64,000 nucleotides of DNA from DATHTC01 sp035456465 (GTDB lineage Bacteria; Actinomycetota; Thermoleophilia; Gaiellales; Gaiellaceae): positions 78,279 to 142,278 of the forward strand of contig DATIDD010000077.1 in assembly GCA_035456465.1 (NCBI GenBank), given 5' to 3'. The notes beneath the pieces are model-generated. The model had not been told where the DNA came from and made no database searches. It saw only the letters and a list, made by a program, of their open reading frames with translations. Below, in pieces: positions 24,649 to 32,340 of the stretch. Position 1 is the stretch's first letter. Each line of letters starts with the position of its first letter. Made by a program: the position numbers and the translations under genes.

Positions 24649-24903
24649 ATGAAGAGACTCGCGGCAACTGTCGCCGTCTGCGGCCTCGCTGGAGCCGCGC
24701 TCATTGGCTCGGCTGGAGCCGAACCATCGGAGCAGGCCAGTTGTGTCGCGCACTTCGTCCATGGGGATGCCGGCCCGCCGGGACAGTTCCGCAGCCAGTT
24801 CGGTGGGGACTTCCCGCTCGGCGCGTTCGGCCAGCGGGTCAGCGACGTCGCAAGGGCGGAAGGTGAGACGTTCGAGGAGTGTCTCGCCTCATCACTCCCG
24901 TAG
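24649..24903 (+). CDS. Small secreted protein
   Basis: This encodes 84 residues: a signal peptide (K-R-L-A-A-T-V-A-V-C-G-L-A-G-A-A-L; cleavage after G-S-A-G-A) and a mature part with A-S-C-V-A-H-F-V-H-G and two Cys, plus F-G-G-D-F-P-L-G-A-F. AGGAGG 7 nt before the ATG is an excellent ribosome site. It lies between the two tRNA-Glu-derived repeats, so it may be cargo of a lost element. I do not recognise a family. Confidence 0.65.
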   Translation: MKRLAATVAVCGLAGAALIGSAGAEPSEQASCVAHFVHGDAGPPGQFRSQFGGDFPLGAFGQRVSDVARAEGETFEECLASSLP

Positions 24904-25020
24904 CGCCGAATGCCACCCGAGAGGAGCCGGCCGTTGGCCGCGCTCTTCTCGGGTGCGACGAGCGGGTCGTTCTTTCAGCGCCGCGCTGCGCGGGGCTGCC
25001 TGCGGGCCGGTCACGACCCG

Positions 25021-25056
25021 AGGGACATGCCTGGGGACAGTCCTAGGGACTGTCGG
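25021..25056. repeat. REP-like palindrome
   Basis: GACAGTCC (25036-25043) and GGACTGTC (25047-25054) form a perfect 8-bp inverted repeat around TAG, inside a CTGGGGACAG...GGGACTGTC context that recalls dispersed REP-type palindromes of bacteria. Only this copy occurs in the window. Confidence 0.4.
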
Positions 25057-25196
25057 CTCGTCGATGCGGCACGCGCGCCGGCGGCGGTCGTCGTCGGCGC
25101 GGACACGTCGCCGAACTCCTCGCACCCAGGCGTGATCGCAACATCGCCGGCATGCTCGGAGTCTCCGGGTGGCGCGTCTCGGAGGGCGCTGCTTCG

Positions 25197-25337
25197 CTAG
25201 GCGCCAGCGCGCCAGCCTCCGTCGACCGTCGGGGGCTCGTTCGAACCCGAAGCGCCCGACGTGAAGAAGGAGACGAGCAGGACGGCGACGATGCCGATGA
25301 GCACCGAGACCAGAACGATGAGCCCGACGGCTGCCAT
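25197..25337 (-). CDS. 46-residue single-pass membrane peptide
   Basis: An ATG at 25337 with GGAAGGGAGG upstream opens a 46-residue frame: one long hydrophobic helix (G-L-I-V-L-V-S-V-L-I-G-I-V-A-V-L-L-V, about 5-25) followed by a short Ser/Gly/Pro tail ending W-R-A-G-A. A strong ribosome site directly before a helix-coding frame makes a real small membrane protein likely. It lies in an otherwise gene-poor segment beside the tRNA-Glu duplicates. Function is unknown. Confidence 0.65.
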   Translation of the reverse strand: MAAVGLIVLVSVLIGIVAVLLVSFFTSGASGSNEPPTVDGGWRAGA

Positions 25338-25679
25338 CACAGCCTCCCTTCCGATTTGCGCTCCTGGGTTCCATTCTTCTCGTCGGGGTTCGCCGTTCCA
25401 TCAGCGGTTTCACGTAACAGAAGCTACGAGGTTCGTGGGCTGCGCGAAGGGGCGCGAGTGACGATCAAGTCCTACTTGCCTGCCGGAGCCCGAGGGGCCG
25501 ACGGGAACGGGGAAGGCGACGCCGCACTCCTCTAGCGTGGCGGCGTGATCGCCGCCCGGTCGCCTCAACGGCGAAGTCTGCGGCGCGCCAGTATCCGCTG
25601 ACGATCCTGTGGCAATCCGGCCCTGAACGAGCCGTCCTGCACCCGTCTGACCCGATCGACAGCGGCCACCCTGAGAAGC
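25338..25679. other. Gene-poor gap before tRNA-Glu
   Basis: No convincing gene is present. A TAGCGT hexamer (25533-25538) sits 6 nt before a GTG at 25545 that opens only 18 codons, perhaps the stub of a lost leaderless gene. Confidence 0.4.
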
Positions 25680-25706
25680 GGAAACCCCCGCCGTCGCAGG
25701 GGTTCC
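25680..25706 (-). terminator. tRNA-Glu terminator
   Basis: GGAAACCCC (25680-25688) pairs with GGGGTTCC (25699-25706), 7 bp beyond the tRNA 3' end on the minus strand; one T shorter than the duplicate at 24492-24518. Confidence 0.7.
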
Positions 25707-25712
25707 GGGTGT

Positions 25713-25785
25713 TGCCCCCAGCGGGATTCGAACCCGCGCTACCACCTTGAAAGGGTGGCGACCTGGGCCGCTAGTCGATGGGGGC
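25713..25785 (-). tRNA. tRNA-Glu (anticodon TTC)
   Basis: This is a complete 73-nt cloverleaf on the minus strand: acceptor GCCCCCA/TGGGGGC with discriminator A, anticodon loop CTTTCAA, and a T-arm with GTTCGAATC. CCA is not encoded. Its 3' end is duplicated at 24525-24548. Confidence 0.96.
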
Positions 25786-25814
25786 CCGCGCTGAGGATAG
25801 CCGCAGCCGCCGGC

Positions 25815-25843
25815 TGGACATACCTAGGCAGCCTAGGTATTTT
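25815..25843 (+). promoter_or_regulatory. padR-type promoter with a palindromic operator filling the spacer
   Basis: The -35 is TGGACA (25815-25820) and the -10 is TATTTT (25838-25843), with a 17-nt spacer; GTG follows at 25850 after 6 nt (leaderless). A perfect palindrome with 9-bp arms, ATACCTAGG and CCTAGGTAT, around CAG covers 25820-25840, touching both hexamers. This is the layout expected for direct autorepression by the PadR protein. Confidence 0.8.
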
Positions 25844-25849
25844 GGGAGC

Positions 25850-26164
25850 GTGGCCCGCGACGCACGTCCACAGCTCGACCTCCTCCTGCTCGCGACGCTC
25901 GAGCGCGGGCCGGCGCACGGGTATCGCGCGATCGAGCTGCTGCGCGAGCGGAGCGGCCGCTACTTCGCCTACCCCGAAGGGACGGTGTACCCCGCGCTCC
26001 ATCGCCTCGAGCGCGACGGGCTCGTCTCGAGTCGCTGGTCGACGGGCGCGGGCCGGCGCCGCCGCACCTACCGGCTGACGCGGAAGGGGTCCTCGCTGCT
26101 CGCGCGCGAGCGCCGTGAGTGGGCGTTGCTTGCGCGAGCGGTCGAGGCCGTGCTCGCCGCGTGA
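25850..26164 (+). CDS. PadR-family transcriptional regulator
   Basis: This encodes 104 residues from GTG. It is a PadR winged-helix protein: L-D-L-L-L-L-A-T-L-E-R-G-P-A-H-G-Y, then Y-P-E-G-T-V-Y-P-A-L-H-R-L-E-R-D-G-L-V, then the wing R-R-R-R-T-Y-R-L-T. The C-terminal dimer helix is short, as in subfamily-2 PadRs. The palindrome in its own promoter fits autoregulation. The GTGA overlap with a 46-codon frame downstream suggests a small co-translated partner. The regulated effector genes are not obvious nearby. Confidence 0.9.
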   Translation: MARDARPQLDLLLLATLERGPAHGYRAIELLRERSGRYFAYPEGTVYPALHRLERDGLVSSRWSTGAGRRRRTYRLTRKGSSLLARERREWALLARAVEAVLAA

Positions 26165-26301
26165 CCGTCGACGACTACGACACGCTCGCGGTGCCCGGCC
26201 GGCTCTCCCGGCTCGAGGTCGCCGCCGCTGCGGCGTGGCCGGCGGGGATCGCGGCCGCCGCGCTCGTCGCCGCGGCCGCTCGCCGCGCCTCGAGCTCGTA
26301 G
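26161..26301 (+). CDS. Possible small partner protein of PadR
   Basis: A 46-residue frame starts at the GTG overlapping the PadR stop. It reads D-D-Y-D-T-L-A-V-P-G-R-L-S-R-L-E near the start and then a hydrophobic Ala-rich helix (about 19-40). The position recalls genes for short membrane partners that follow padR genes. It overlaps, antisense, the low-complexity Ala/Ser tail of the gene at 26175-26597, so only one of the two tails may be meaningful. Confidence 0.4.
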   Translation: MTVDDYDTLAVPGRLSRLEVAAAAAWPAGIAAAALVAAAARRASSS

Positions 26302-26597
26302 GGATTCGATCGGTACGAGCGCACGAGCCAGGTCCACGTCACGTGGAGCGGGCGGCGCTGCATCTGCCAGACGTGGCAGAGCTCGTGCGTGACGAGGTCG
26401 TCCGAGGCGTCGCGCCGCCGGAGGAGGATCGTCCGCACGAGCGCGTAGCCGTGGTAGCGCCGGAGCCCGGGGACGCGGAAGAACCACGGGGCGACGACGA
26501 TCCGGACGCCGCGCAGCGAGACGGGCCGCGCGTAGAGGTCGAGCGCGTCGAGCCGCGCCTTGGCCCGCGCGAGCTGCGCGCGGTGCTCCGCGGTCAC
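26175..26597 (-). CDS. HELxH-motif protein, possible metallopeptidase-like
   Basis: This encodes 140 residues. The middle carries T-H-E-L-C-H-V-W-Q-M-Q (about 73-83), an HEx2H-like zinc motif, followed by N-P-Y-E-L-E-A-R, where a conserved Glu could act as third ligand. The short length and lack of a prodomain point to a minimal zincin-like or DUF4157-type domain rather than a classical protease. The last 30 residues are Ala/Ser-rich and overlap an antisense frame. The GTG overlaps the upstream stop (GTGA), so it is the third gene of the FtsH operon. Confidence 0.6.
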   Translation of the reverse strand: MTAEHRAQLARAKARLDALDLYARPVSLRGVRIVVAPWFFRVPGLRRYHGYALVRTILLRRRDASDDLVTHELCHVWQMQRRPLHVTWTWLVRSYRSNPYELEARRAAAATSAAAAIPAGHAAAAATSSRESRPGTASVS

Positions 26598-27412
26598 TGG
26601 CCGGCGCTGAGGGTGATCGGCGCGAGCAGCATCACCGCGCTGCCCTCGGGCGCCTGCCGGTACTCGTACGTGAACAGGCGCGGTCGCGTCAGGCGGTCGA
26701 CCGTGAGGCTCTCGGCCGGGTCGGTCTGCGTCGCCGTCGGCGGGTGCGGCCGGGACAGGGTCAGCTCGAGCGGGCGATCGAGCTCGGCGTCGAAGTCGCC
26801 CTTGCGGAAGAAGAGCGCCGTCGAGGCGGTCTCCTGGGTCTGCGTGTCCTGGCTCGGCGGCAGCAGGACGATCACCGAGTCGGTGCCGCCGACGTACTTG
26901 AACGTGTAGAGCGCGAGCTCGAGCGCCTCGCGCCGCAGCAGGCGGTAGCGCTCCTGCGACGGCTCGCCCTGGTCGATCGCGCAGTTCTCGCCGAACCCGC
27001 AGAGCACGTACATCAGCGCGTCGTCGGTGGCGACGACCTCGGGATCCTCCGCGTTCTCGTCGGCGCCGATCGCGACCCACCGGATCGGCACCTCGGTGTC
27101 GGCGGTCTTGATCGACGGGGGGCCGCCGAACACGAGCACGAGCTGCGATCCGGAGGGCTGCGTGTAGCGCGAGGCGACGAAGTCGGCGATCTGCTTCGGC
27201 CGCTCCCCGTCCTTGCCGTCGGGCTTCCACGTCGACCAGGCGAGGCCGCTCGTGTGCCGGTCGCTGTCCGACAGGAGGATGGTCGCGCCCACGGCCGCGC
27301 CGGCGAGCACGGCGAGGGCGAGGTAGGCGAGCGCGAAGCGGAGGCGGTGGACCCGCGGCTCCTCGCGCGGGCGTGGGACGAGCGTGTCCGCGCCGTCTTC
27401 CCGGCGGGTCAC
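26594..27412 (-). CDS. Membrane-anchored extracytoplasmic protein, FtsH-operon partner
   Basis: This encodes 272 residues. One N-terminal helix (F-A-L-A-Y-L-A-L-A-V-L-A-G-A-A-V, about 24-42) anchors a mostly extracytoplasmic beta-rich domain with two Cys (L-C-G-F-G-E-N-C) and T-F-K-Y-V-G-G-T-D-S-V-I-V-L-L-P. No known family is recognised. It is joined by GTGA overlaps to FtsH upstream and to the HELxH protein downstream. A role as substrate adaptor or stabiliser of the protease is inferred only from the operon. Confidence 0.65.
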   Translation of the reverse strand: MTRREDGADTLVPRPREEPRVHRLRFALAYLALAVLAGAAVGATILLSDSDRHTSGLAWSTWKPDGKDGERPKQIADFVASRYTQPSGSQLVLVFGGPPSIKTADTEVPIRWVAIGADENAEDPEVVATDDALMYVLCGFGENCAIDQGEPSQERYRLLRREALELALYTFKYVGGTDSVIVLLPPSQDTQTQETASTALFFRKGDFDAELDRPLELTLSRPHPPTATQTDPAESLTVDRLTRPRLFTYEYRQAPEGSAVMLLAPITLSAGQ

Positions 27413-29769
27413 ACCTTCGGCCACGCGTCCTCGCTCGAGTAGTCGATCGCCGGCCGCCGCAGCTCCTGCCGGTCGAGCAGCGCCACGAGGTCGTCGCCGA
27501 AGATCTCCTTGCGGTCGATCAGCTCGTCGGCGATCGCCTGCACGGCGTCGCGGTTCTCGCGCACGAGGTTGTGCGCGAGGACATAGGCCTGACCGAGGAT
27601 CTGCGCGGCCATCGCGCGCTTCGACGGGTCGCCGAGCACGCCGCCGATCGGGTTCTGGTCGAACGGGCCACCCGACGACGTCCGGTTCATGATCTGCGTG
27701 CCGATCCGCTCGAAGCGCTTCATCACGCGCTCGCGGGCCTGCTCCTCGCTCTCGTCGTCCATCGGGGTGACGTCGATCGGCTCGGGGCCCATCGCGGCCG
27801 CGCCGACCATCAGCGCCGCCTGCGCGGTCGCGCTCTGGACGTCGCCGCCGACCCCGCTCGAGTTCTCGCCGTAGAACACGCGCTCCGCGGCCATCGCTCC
27901 GAGCGCCCACACGAGGCGCGCGACCTCCTCGCTCTGGAAGCGGCTGAAGCGCTCCTCCTTCTCGAGCGCCTGGTGGTGCCCGAGGGAGCCGCCGCGCATC
28001 CGGATCGACAGGCGCGTGGACTCGGCGCCCTCCATGAACACGTGGCCGGCGACGGCGTGCCCGGCCTCGTGGATCGCGACCGCCTCGGTCTCCTTCTGGA
28101 TGTACTCGATCCCGATCGCGGTGCCCGACTCGATCGTCGTCATCGCCTCGACGAGGTCGGCCCACGCGAACCGCTCGCGGCCGGTGTGGTGCGCGATCGT
28201 GAGCGCCATCGAGCACACCTGGTCGATCATCGCCGGCGAGTAGCCGTTCGTGATCCGGGCGAGCTCGTCGCGCCGCTGCGGCGTGTCGAGCTCCGGCTCG
28301 TGCGCGACCTTGTCGAGGTAGAGGTCGAAGACGTCGAGCCGGTCGTGCTTCGTCGGGGTGCGGAACCACACGTGCCGCCCCATCCGCCCCGGCCGGATCA
28401 GGGCCGGGTCGAGGCGGTCGATCGGCACGTTCGTGGCGCCGATGAAGTAGATCTGCTCGCTGCGCGGACGCGGCGGCCGCAGCCGCATCGAGACCGTCCC
28501 GATCCGGCGCGGCACGAGGTAGGTGGCGTCGAGGAAGGTGTTGAGACGGTTCGTCAGCACGCGCTTGCCGAACGGCGGGTTGTCGATTCCGTCCATGACC
28601 ACGAGCAGCTGGTTCAGCGCCAGGCCGCCGCCTCCCATCATCCCGCCCGGGAACATGAAGCCGACGAGGCCGTTCACGCGCTGAGCGAAGGCCGCGCCGC
28701 GCACGTGCGGCGACTCCGCGCGCTCGGCGAACAGCCGCTCGCGCCACGCCCGCGTCTCGAGCACGAGGTCCCCGCTCGGGTTGAGCGCGCCGTTCGGCCC
28801 GAAGAAGAGGAAGTCCTGGAGCTCGACGGGCCCGAAGGTGCCGCCGGCGCCGCCCATCCCGGGGTTCAGCGACTGGCGCCGCATCCCGACGGCGTCGATC
28901 TCGTCGATGAAGACGATGCACTGGCCGCCCCACTTGCGCGCAAGCCGCTTCGCCTTCCACGCCACGTAGCGGACGACGATCGCGTCGATGCCGATGAACG
29001 TCGCGGCGAAGCCCGATCCCGGGATCGAGACGAACGGGGAGTTGAAGCCCGTCGCGATGGCCTTGGCGAGCATCGTCTTGCCGGTGCCCGGCGCCCCGAG
29101 GAAGAGCAGCCCGCGCTCGCGCTTGCCGCCGGCGCGCTCGAACGCCTCGCCCGACTGCCAGAGCGCGACGACGCGGCGCACCTCCTCCTTCGCCTCGGCC
29201 TGGCCGCGGACGTCCTCGAGCCGCACGCCCCACTCGGCGTCGCCCGGCTCGAACCCGCGGATCTGCGAGAGGTTCATCAGCAGCAGCGGGCCGAACAGGA
29301 TGATGAAGTTGAAGATGAGGAACAGCGGCAGCATCACCATGAGCGGCAGCACCTGGATCAGCAGCTCGGGGCCTGCCTTGCGCGCGAGCAGCAGGATCGG
29401 GACGGCAAGGATCCCGACCCAGATCGCGATGCGCAGCCACGAGCGCCAGAACCACACGCGGCGCCGGTTGACGACGTCCTCCTCGCGCAGGCGCCGCGTA
29501 TCGTCGCCGAAGAGGCTCGGCCACGGGATCGCGCGCTTGAACGCGAGGTCGATCATCCCGCGGAAGGCGATCACGAGCAGGAACGTCGCCAGCAGCGACC
29601 AGCCGAGCGACCAGCCCTCGACCTGGTGCAGCCAGACGAAGGCGGCGGGGCTCGTCAGCAGGGCGACGAGCGTCGCGGAGCGGCGGAGGCGGCGCCACTG
29701 GTCCGCGAGGATGCGGGAGGTCTCGTTCATCGAGGTGCCCGCATCGGACAGCGGTTCCGCCGTCGCCAT
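27409..29769 (-). CDS. Variant FtsH-like membrane AAA+ metalloprotease
   Basis: This encodes 786 residues, longer than ordinary FtsH (600-680). Two pairs of N-terminal hydrophobic segments come first, then the AAA domain: Walker A G-A-P-G-T-G-K-T, Walker B I-V-F-I-D-E-I-D, and the second region of homology D-P-A-L-I-R-P-G-R-M. The zinc site H-E-A-G-H and a downstream G-G-D-V-Q-S-A-T Asp are intact. The extra length comes from about 75 residues between Walker B and the L-N-Q-L-L-V-V-M-D-G motif (with G-G-M-M-G-G-G-G) and about 40 residues after it. TACCCT lies 6 nt before the ATG (leaderless). It likely degrades membrane proteins with ATP. Confidence 0.88.
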   Translation of the reverse strand: MATAEPLSDAGTSMNETSRILADQWRRLRRSATLVALLTSPAAFVWLHQVEGWSLGWSLLATFLLVIAFRGMIDLAFKRAIPWPSLFGDDTRRLREEDVVNRRRVWFWRSWLRIAIWVGILAVPILLLARKAGPELLIQVLPLMVMLPLFLIFNFIILFGPLLLMNLSQIRGFEPGDAEWGVRLEDVRGQAEAKEEVRRVVALWQSGEAFERAGGKRERGLLFLGAPGTGKTMLAKAIATGFNSPFVSIPGSGFAATFIGIDAIVVRYVAWKAKRLARKWGGQCIVFIDEIDAVGMRRQSLNPGMGGAGGTFGPVELQDFLFFGPNGALNPSGDLVLETRAWRERLFAERAESPHVRGAAFAQRVNGLVGFMFPGGMMGGGGLALNQLLVVMDGIDNPPFGKRVLTNRLNTFLDATYLVPRRIGTVSMRLRPPRPRSEQIYFIGATNVPIDRLDPALIRPGRMGRHVWFRTPTKHDRLDVFDLYLDKVAHEPELDTPQRRDELARITNGYSPAMIDQVCSMALTIAHHTGRERFAWADLVEAMTTIESGTAIGIEYIQKETEAVAIHEAGHAVAGHVFMEGAESTRLSIRMRGGSLGHHQALEKEERFSRFQSEEVARLVWALGAMAAERVFYGENSSGVGGDVQSATAQAALMVGAAAMGPEPIDVTPMDDESEEQARERVMKRFERIGTQIMNRTSSGGPFDQNPIGGVLGDPSKRAMAAQILGQAYVLAHNLVRENRDAVQAIADELIDRKEIFGDDLVALLDRQELRRPAIDYSSEDAWPKV

Positions 29770-29820
29770 GGGCGAAGGGTAGTGAAAGACGTCACAGAGC
29801 GCGATTTGGTCTTCGGTTAG

Positions 29821-30912
29821 GTGTCCGTTAAGGAACTGGAGCCGTTCACGGCCGAGCAGGTCGAGCGCGGGGCGCGCTACCACCGGCCCCGGTACCTGGT
29901 GCTCGTCGCCGATCTCGCGCTCGGTCTCGCCGTGCTGGCGGCGTTCGCCTGGTGGCGGCCCGACCTCGGGCTGCGCTGGTGGCTGGAGGCGCCGGCGGTG
30001 GTCGCGGTCGTGCTCGTCGTCTCGTCCGTCGTGACGCTGCCGCTGTCGTGGTGGAGCGGCTACGTCCACGAGCGGCGGTGGGAGCTCTCGACGCAGACGC
30101 CGCGCGGCTGGCTGGCCGACCGGGTCAAGGGACTGGCGGTCTCGCTCGTGCTCGGCGCCGCGGCGGCCACGGGGCTGGTCGCGCTGGCGCGGTGGCTGCC
30201 GACCTGGTGGCCGCTCGTGGCGGCCGTCGCGGCGGCGGCGCTCGTGCTGCTGCTCGGCTTCCTCGCGCCGGTCGTGCTCGAGCCGCTGTTCAACCGCTTC
30301 CGGCCGCTCGACGACGAGGCGCTGCGCGGGGCGCTGCTGGAGCTCGCCGAGGCGGCGGGCGCGCCCGTGCGGGACGTGCTCGTCGCGGACGCGTCACGGC
30401 GGACGCGCAAGGCCAACGCCTACGTGTCCGGGATCGGCCGCACGCGCCGGGTCGTCCTCTACGACACGTTCCTGGGCGCGGCGGACGCCGGCGCGGTCCG
30501 CGTGGTCGCGGCGCACGAGCTCGCGCACCGCCGGCAGCGACACGTGGTCAAGCTGACCGCGGTGGGCATGGCGGGCGCGGCCGCCGGCATCGGCGTCGTG
30601 TGGGCGCTCCTCGGCGAGCGGGCCGCCGACCCCGACTGGCTCCCGGTCGTGCTGCTCGTGCTCGCGTTGCTGCAGCTCCTCGCGACGCCCGCGCTGGCGT
30701 GGCTCTCGCGACGCTACGAGCGCGAGGCCGACCGCATCGCGCTCGAGCTGACACGCGACCCGGCGGCGTTCGAGCGCGCCTTCGTCACGCTCGCCGACAC
30801 GAACGTCGCCGACCTCGACCCGCCGTGGCCCGTCCGCGCGCTCCTGCTGACCCACCCGACGCTGCCTGAGCGGATTCGCGCCGGCCGGGCGTTCGGTAGC
30901 GTGGCCGGATGA
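29821..30912 (+). CDS. M48-family membrane zinc metalloprotease
   Basis: This encodes 363 residues. There are several hydrophobic helices in the N-terminal half, the zinc motif A-A-H-E-L-A-H-R-R-Q (about residue 226), two more helices, and the third-ligand motif Y-E-R-E-A-D-R-I-A-L. It belongs to the HtpX/Ste24 type that degrades membrane proteins. It begins with GTG, divergent from the FtsH gene with only 51 bp between, and overlaps the cyclophilin gene (ATGA). Adjacent FtsH, M48 and HELxH genes suggest an envelope quality-control cluster. Confidence 0.9.
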   Translation: MSVKELEPFTAEQVERGARYHRPRYLVLVADLALGLAVLAAFAWWRPDLGLRWWLEAPAVVAVVLVVSSVVTLPLSWWSGYVHERRWELSTQTPRGWLADRVKGLAVSLVLGAAAATGLVALARWLPTWWPLVAAVAAAALVLLLGFLAPVVLEPLFNRFRPLDDEALRGALLELAEAAGAPVRDVLVADASRRTRKANAYVSGIGRTRRVVLYDTFLGAADAGAVRVVAAHELAHRRQRHVVKLTAVGMAGAAAGIGVVWALLGERAADPDWLPVVLLVLALLQLLATPALAWLSRRYEREADRIALELTRDPAAFERAFVTLADTNVADLDPPWPVRALLLTHPTLPERIRAGRAFGSVAG

Positions 30913-31367
30913 CCACAGCCACGATCCACACGAACCACGGCGCGATCGAGCTCGAGCTGTTCCCCGAGGATGCGCCGAAGACGGTCGACAACTTCGTCAA
31001 GCTCGCGGGCGAGGGCTTTTACGACGGCGTCACCTTCCACCGCGTGATCCCCGACTTCATGATCCAGGGCGGGGATCCCACGGGCAGCGGCGCCGGCGGC
31101 CCCGGCTACCAGTTCGAGGACGAGCAGAACGAGCACGGCGTCGTCCGCGGCGCGCTCGCGATGGCGAACGCCGGCCCCAACACGAACGGCAGCCAGTTCT
31201 TCATCGTCACCGCCGAGGCCTGCCCGTGGCTCGACGGAAAGCACACCGTGTTCGGACGGGTCGTCTCCGGGATGGACGTCGTCGACGCGATCTCGTCGCT
31301 GCCGCGCGACGGCCGCGACAAGCCGCGCGAGGCGGTCGTGATGGAGCGGGTCGCGGTCGCCGACTAG
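30909..31367 (+). CDS. Cyclophilin-type peptidyl-prolyl isomerase
   Basis: This encodes 152 residues covering the whole cyclophilin domain (F-H-R-V-I-P-D-F-M-I-Q-G-G-D-P-T-G; N-G-S-Q-F-F-I-V-T; W-L-D-G-K-H-T-V-F-G-R-V). The active-site Arg (F-H-R-V) and the Phe/Trp residues are present. No signal peptide, so it is cytosolic. The ATG overlaps the M48 stop (ATGA), but TAGCGT also lies 6 nt before it inside the M48 gene, so it can probably be transcribed alone as a leaderless mRNA. Confidence 0.94.
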   Translation: MTTATIHTNHGAIELELFPEDAPKTVDNFVKLAGEGFYDGVTFHRVIPDFMIQGGDPTGSGAGGPGYQFEDEQNEHGVVRGALAMANAGPNTNGSQFFIVTAEACPWLDGKHTVFGRVVSGMDVVDAISSLPRDGRDKPREAVVMERVAVAD

Positions 31368-31403
31368 GCGCGGCGCCGCCTCGAACCGGCACGTCTCCTC
31401 GAC

Positions 31404-32312
31404 ATGCACGCCCACGAGCACGCCCACGGCCTCTCGCGCTCCGCGGGGACACGCGCGCTCGCCGTCGCGCTCGGCCTGATCGTCGCGTTCGCGGTCGTCG
31501 AGGTCGTCGCCGGGCTCGCGGCGGACTCGCTCGCCCTCCTCGCCGACGCGGGCCACATGGTCGGCGACGCGGCGAGCCTCGCGCTCGCGCTCGTCGCCGC
31601 ATGGGCGGCGGGGCGACCGGCGACGCCGCAGCGCAGCTTCGGCTTCCGGCGTGCCGAGATCCTCGCCGCGCTCGTGAACGGCGTGGGGCTGGTGGTGATC
31701 GCGACCTGGATCTTCGTCGAGGCGATCGACCGCCTGAGCGACCCGCCCGAGCCGCTGGGCGGCTGGATGCTCGCCGTCGGGGTCGCCGGCCTCGCCGTCA
31801 ACGTGGCCGCCGCCCGCGTGATGCACGGCGCCGGCAGCGACAGCCTCAACGTCCGGGCGGCGCTCCGGCACGTGCTGGCCGACGTCCTCGGCTCGGTCGG
31901 CGTGATCGTCGCCGGCGTGGTCGTGCTCGCGACGGGGTGGGCCTACGCCGACCCGCTCGTCTCGCTCGCGATCGGGCTGCTCGTGCTCGCGAGCTCGTGG
32001 TCGGTGCTGCGCGACTCCGTGGGGATCCTGCTCGAGGCGACGCCGCGCGGCCTCGACGCCGACGCGGTCGGGAGCGCGATGGCCGGCGTCGAGGGCGTCC
32101 GCGAGGTGCACGACCTGCACATCTGGACGATCACGAGCGGCTTCCCCGCGCTCTCCGCGCACGTGCTCGTGGCGCCCGTCGCAGACTGCCACGCGATTCG
32201 CGCGCAGCTCGAGGAGCTCCTGCGGGAGCGCTTCGACCTCGCCCACACGACGCTCCAGGTCGAGCACGCCGCGCCCGTCACGGTCGAGCTCTCCCGGCAC
32301 TTTCGCGGCTGA
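31404..32312 (+). CDS. CDF-family cation efflux protein (zinc/cobalt type)
   Basis: This encodes 302 residues. A His-rich N-terminus (H-A-H-E-H-A-H) precedes six membrane helices. Helix II carries L-A-D-A-G-H-M-V-G-D (metal site His and Asp) and helix V H-V-L-A-D-V-L-G-S, the HD-HD tetrad typical of Zn2+ transporters. A cytosolic domain follows with H-D-L-H-I-W. It would export Zn2+ or similar ions by proton antiport. No metal sensor gene is adjacent. Confidence 0.93.
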   Translation: MHAHEHAHGLSRSAGTRALAVALGLIVAFAVVEVVAGLAADSLALLADAGHMVGDAASLALALVAAWAAGRPATPQRSFGFRRAEILAALVNGVGLVVIATWIFVEAIDRLSDPPEPLGGWMLAVGVAGLAVNVAAARVMHGAGSDSLNVRAALRHVLADVLGSVGVIVAGVVVLATGWAYADPLVSLAIGLLVLASSWSVLRDSVGILLEATPRGLDADAVGSAMAGVEGVREVHDLHIWTITSGFPALSAHVLVAPVADCHAIRAQLEELLRERFDLAHTTLQVEHAAPVTVELSRHFRG

Positions 32313-32340
32313 GCCGACGCAGGCTCTAAGCTCACGGCCC

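Noticed and set aside
25533..25601. Leaderless-type gene at 25545
   Set aside because: TAGCGT and GTG are well placed, but the frame closes after 18 codons with no conserved look; kept only as a possible stub.
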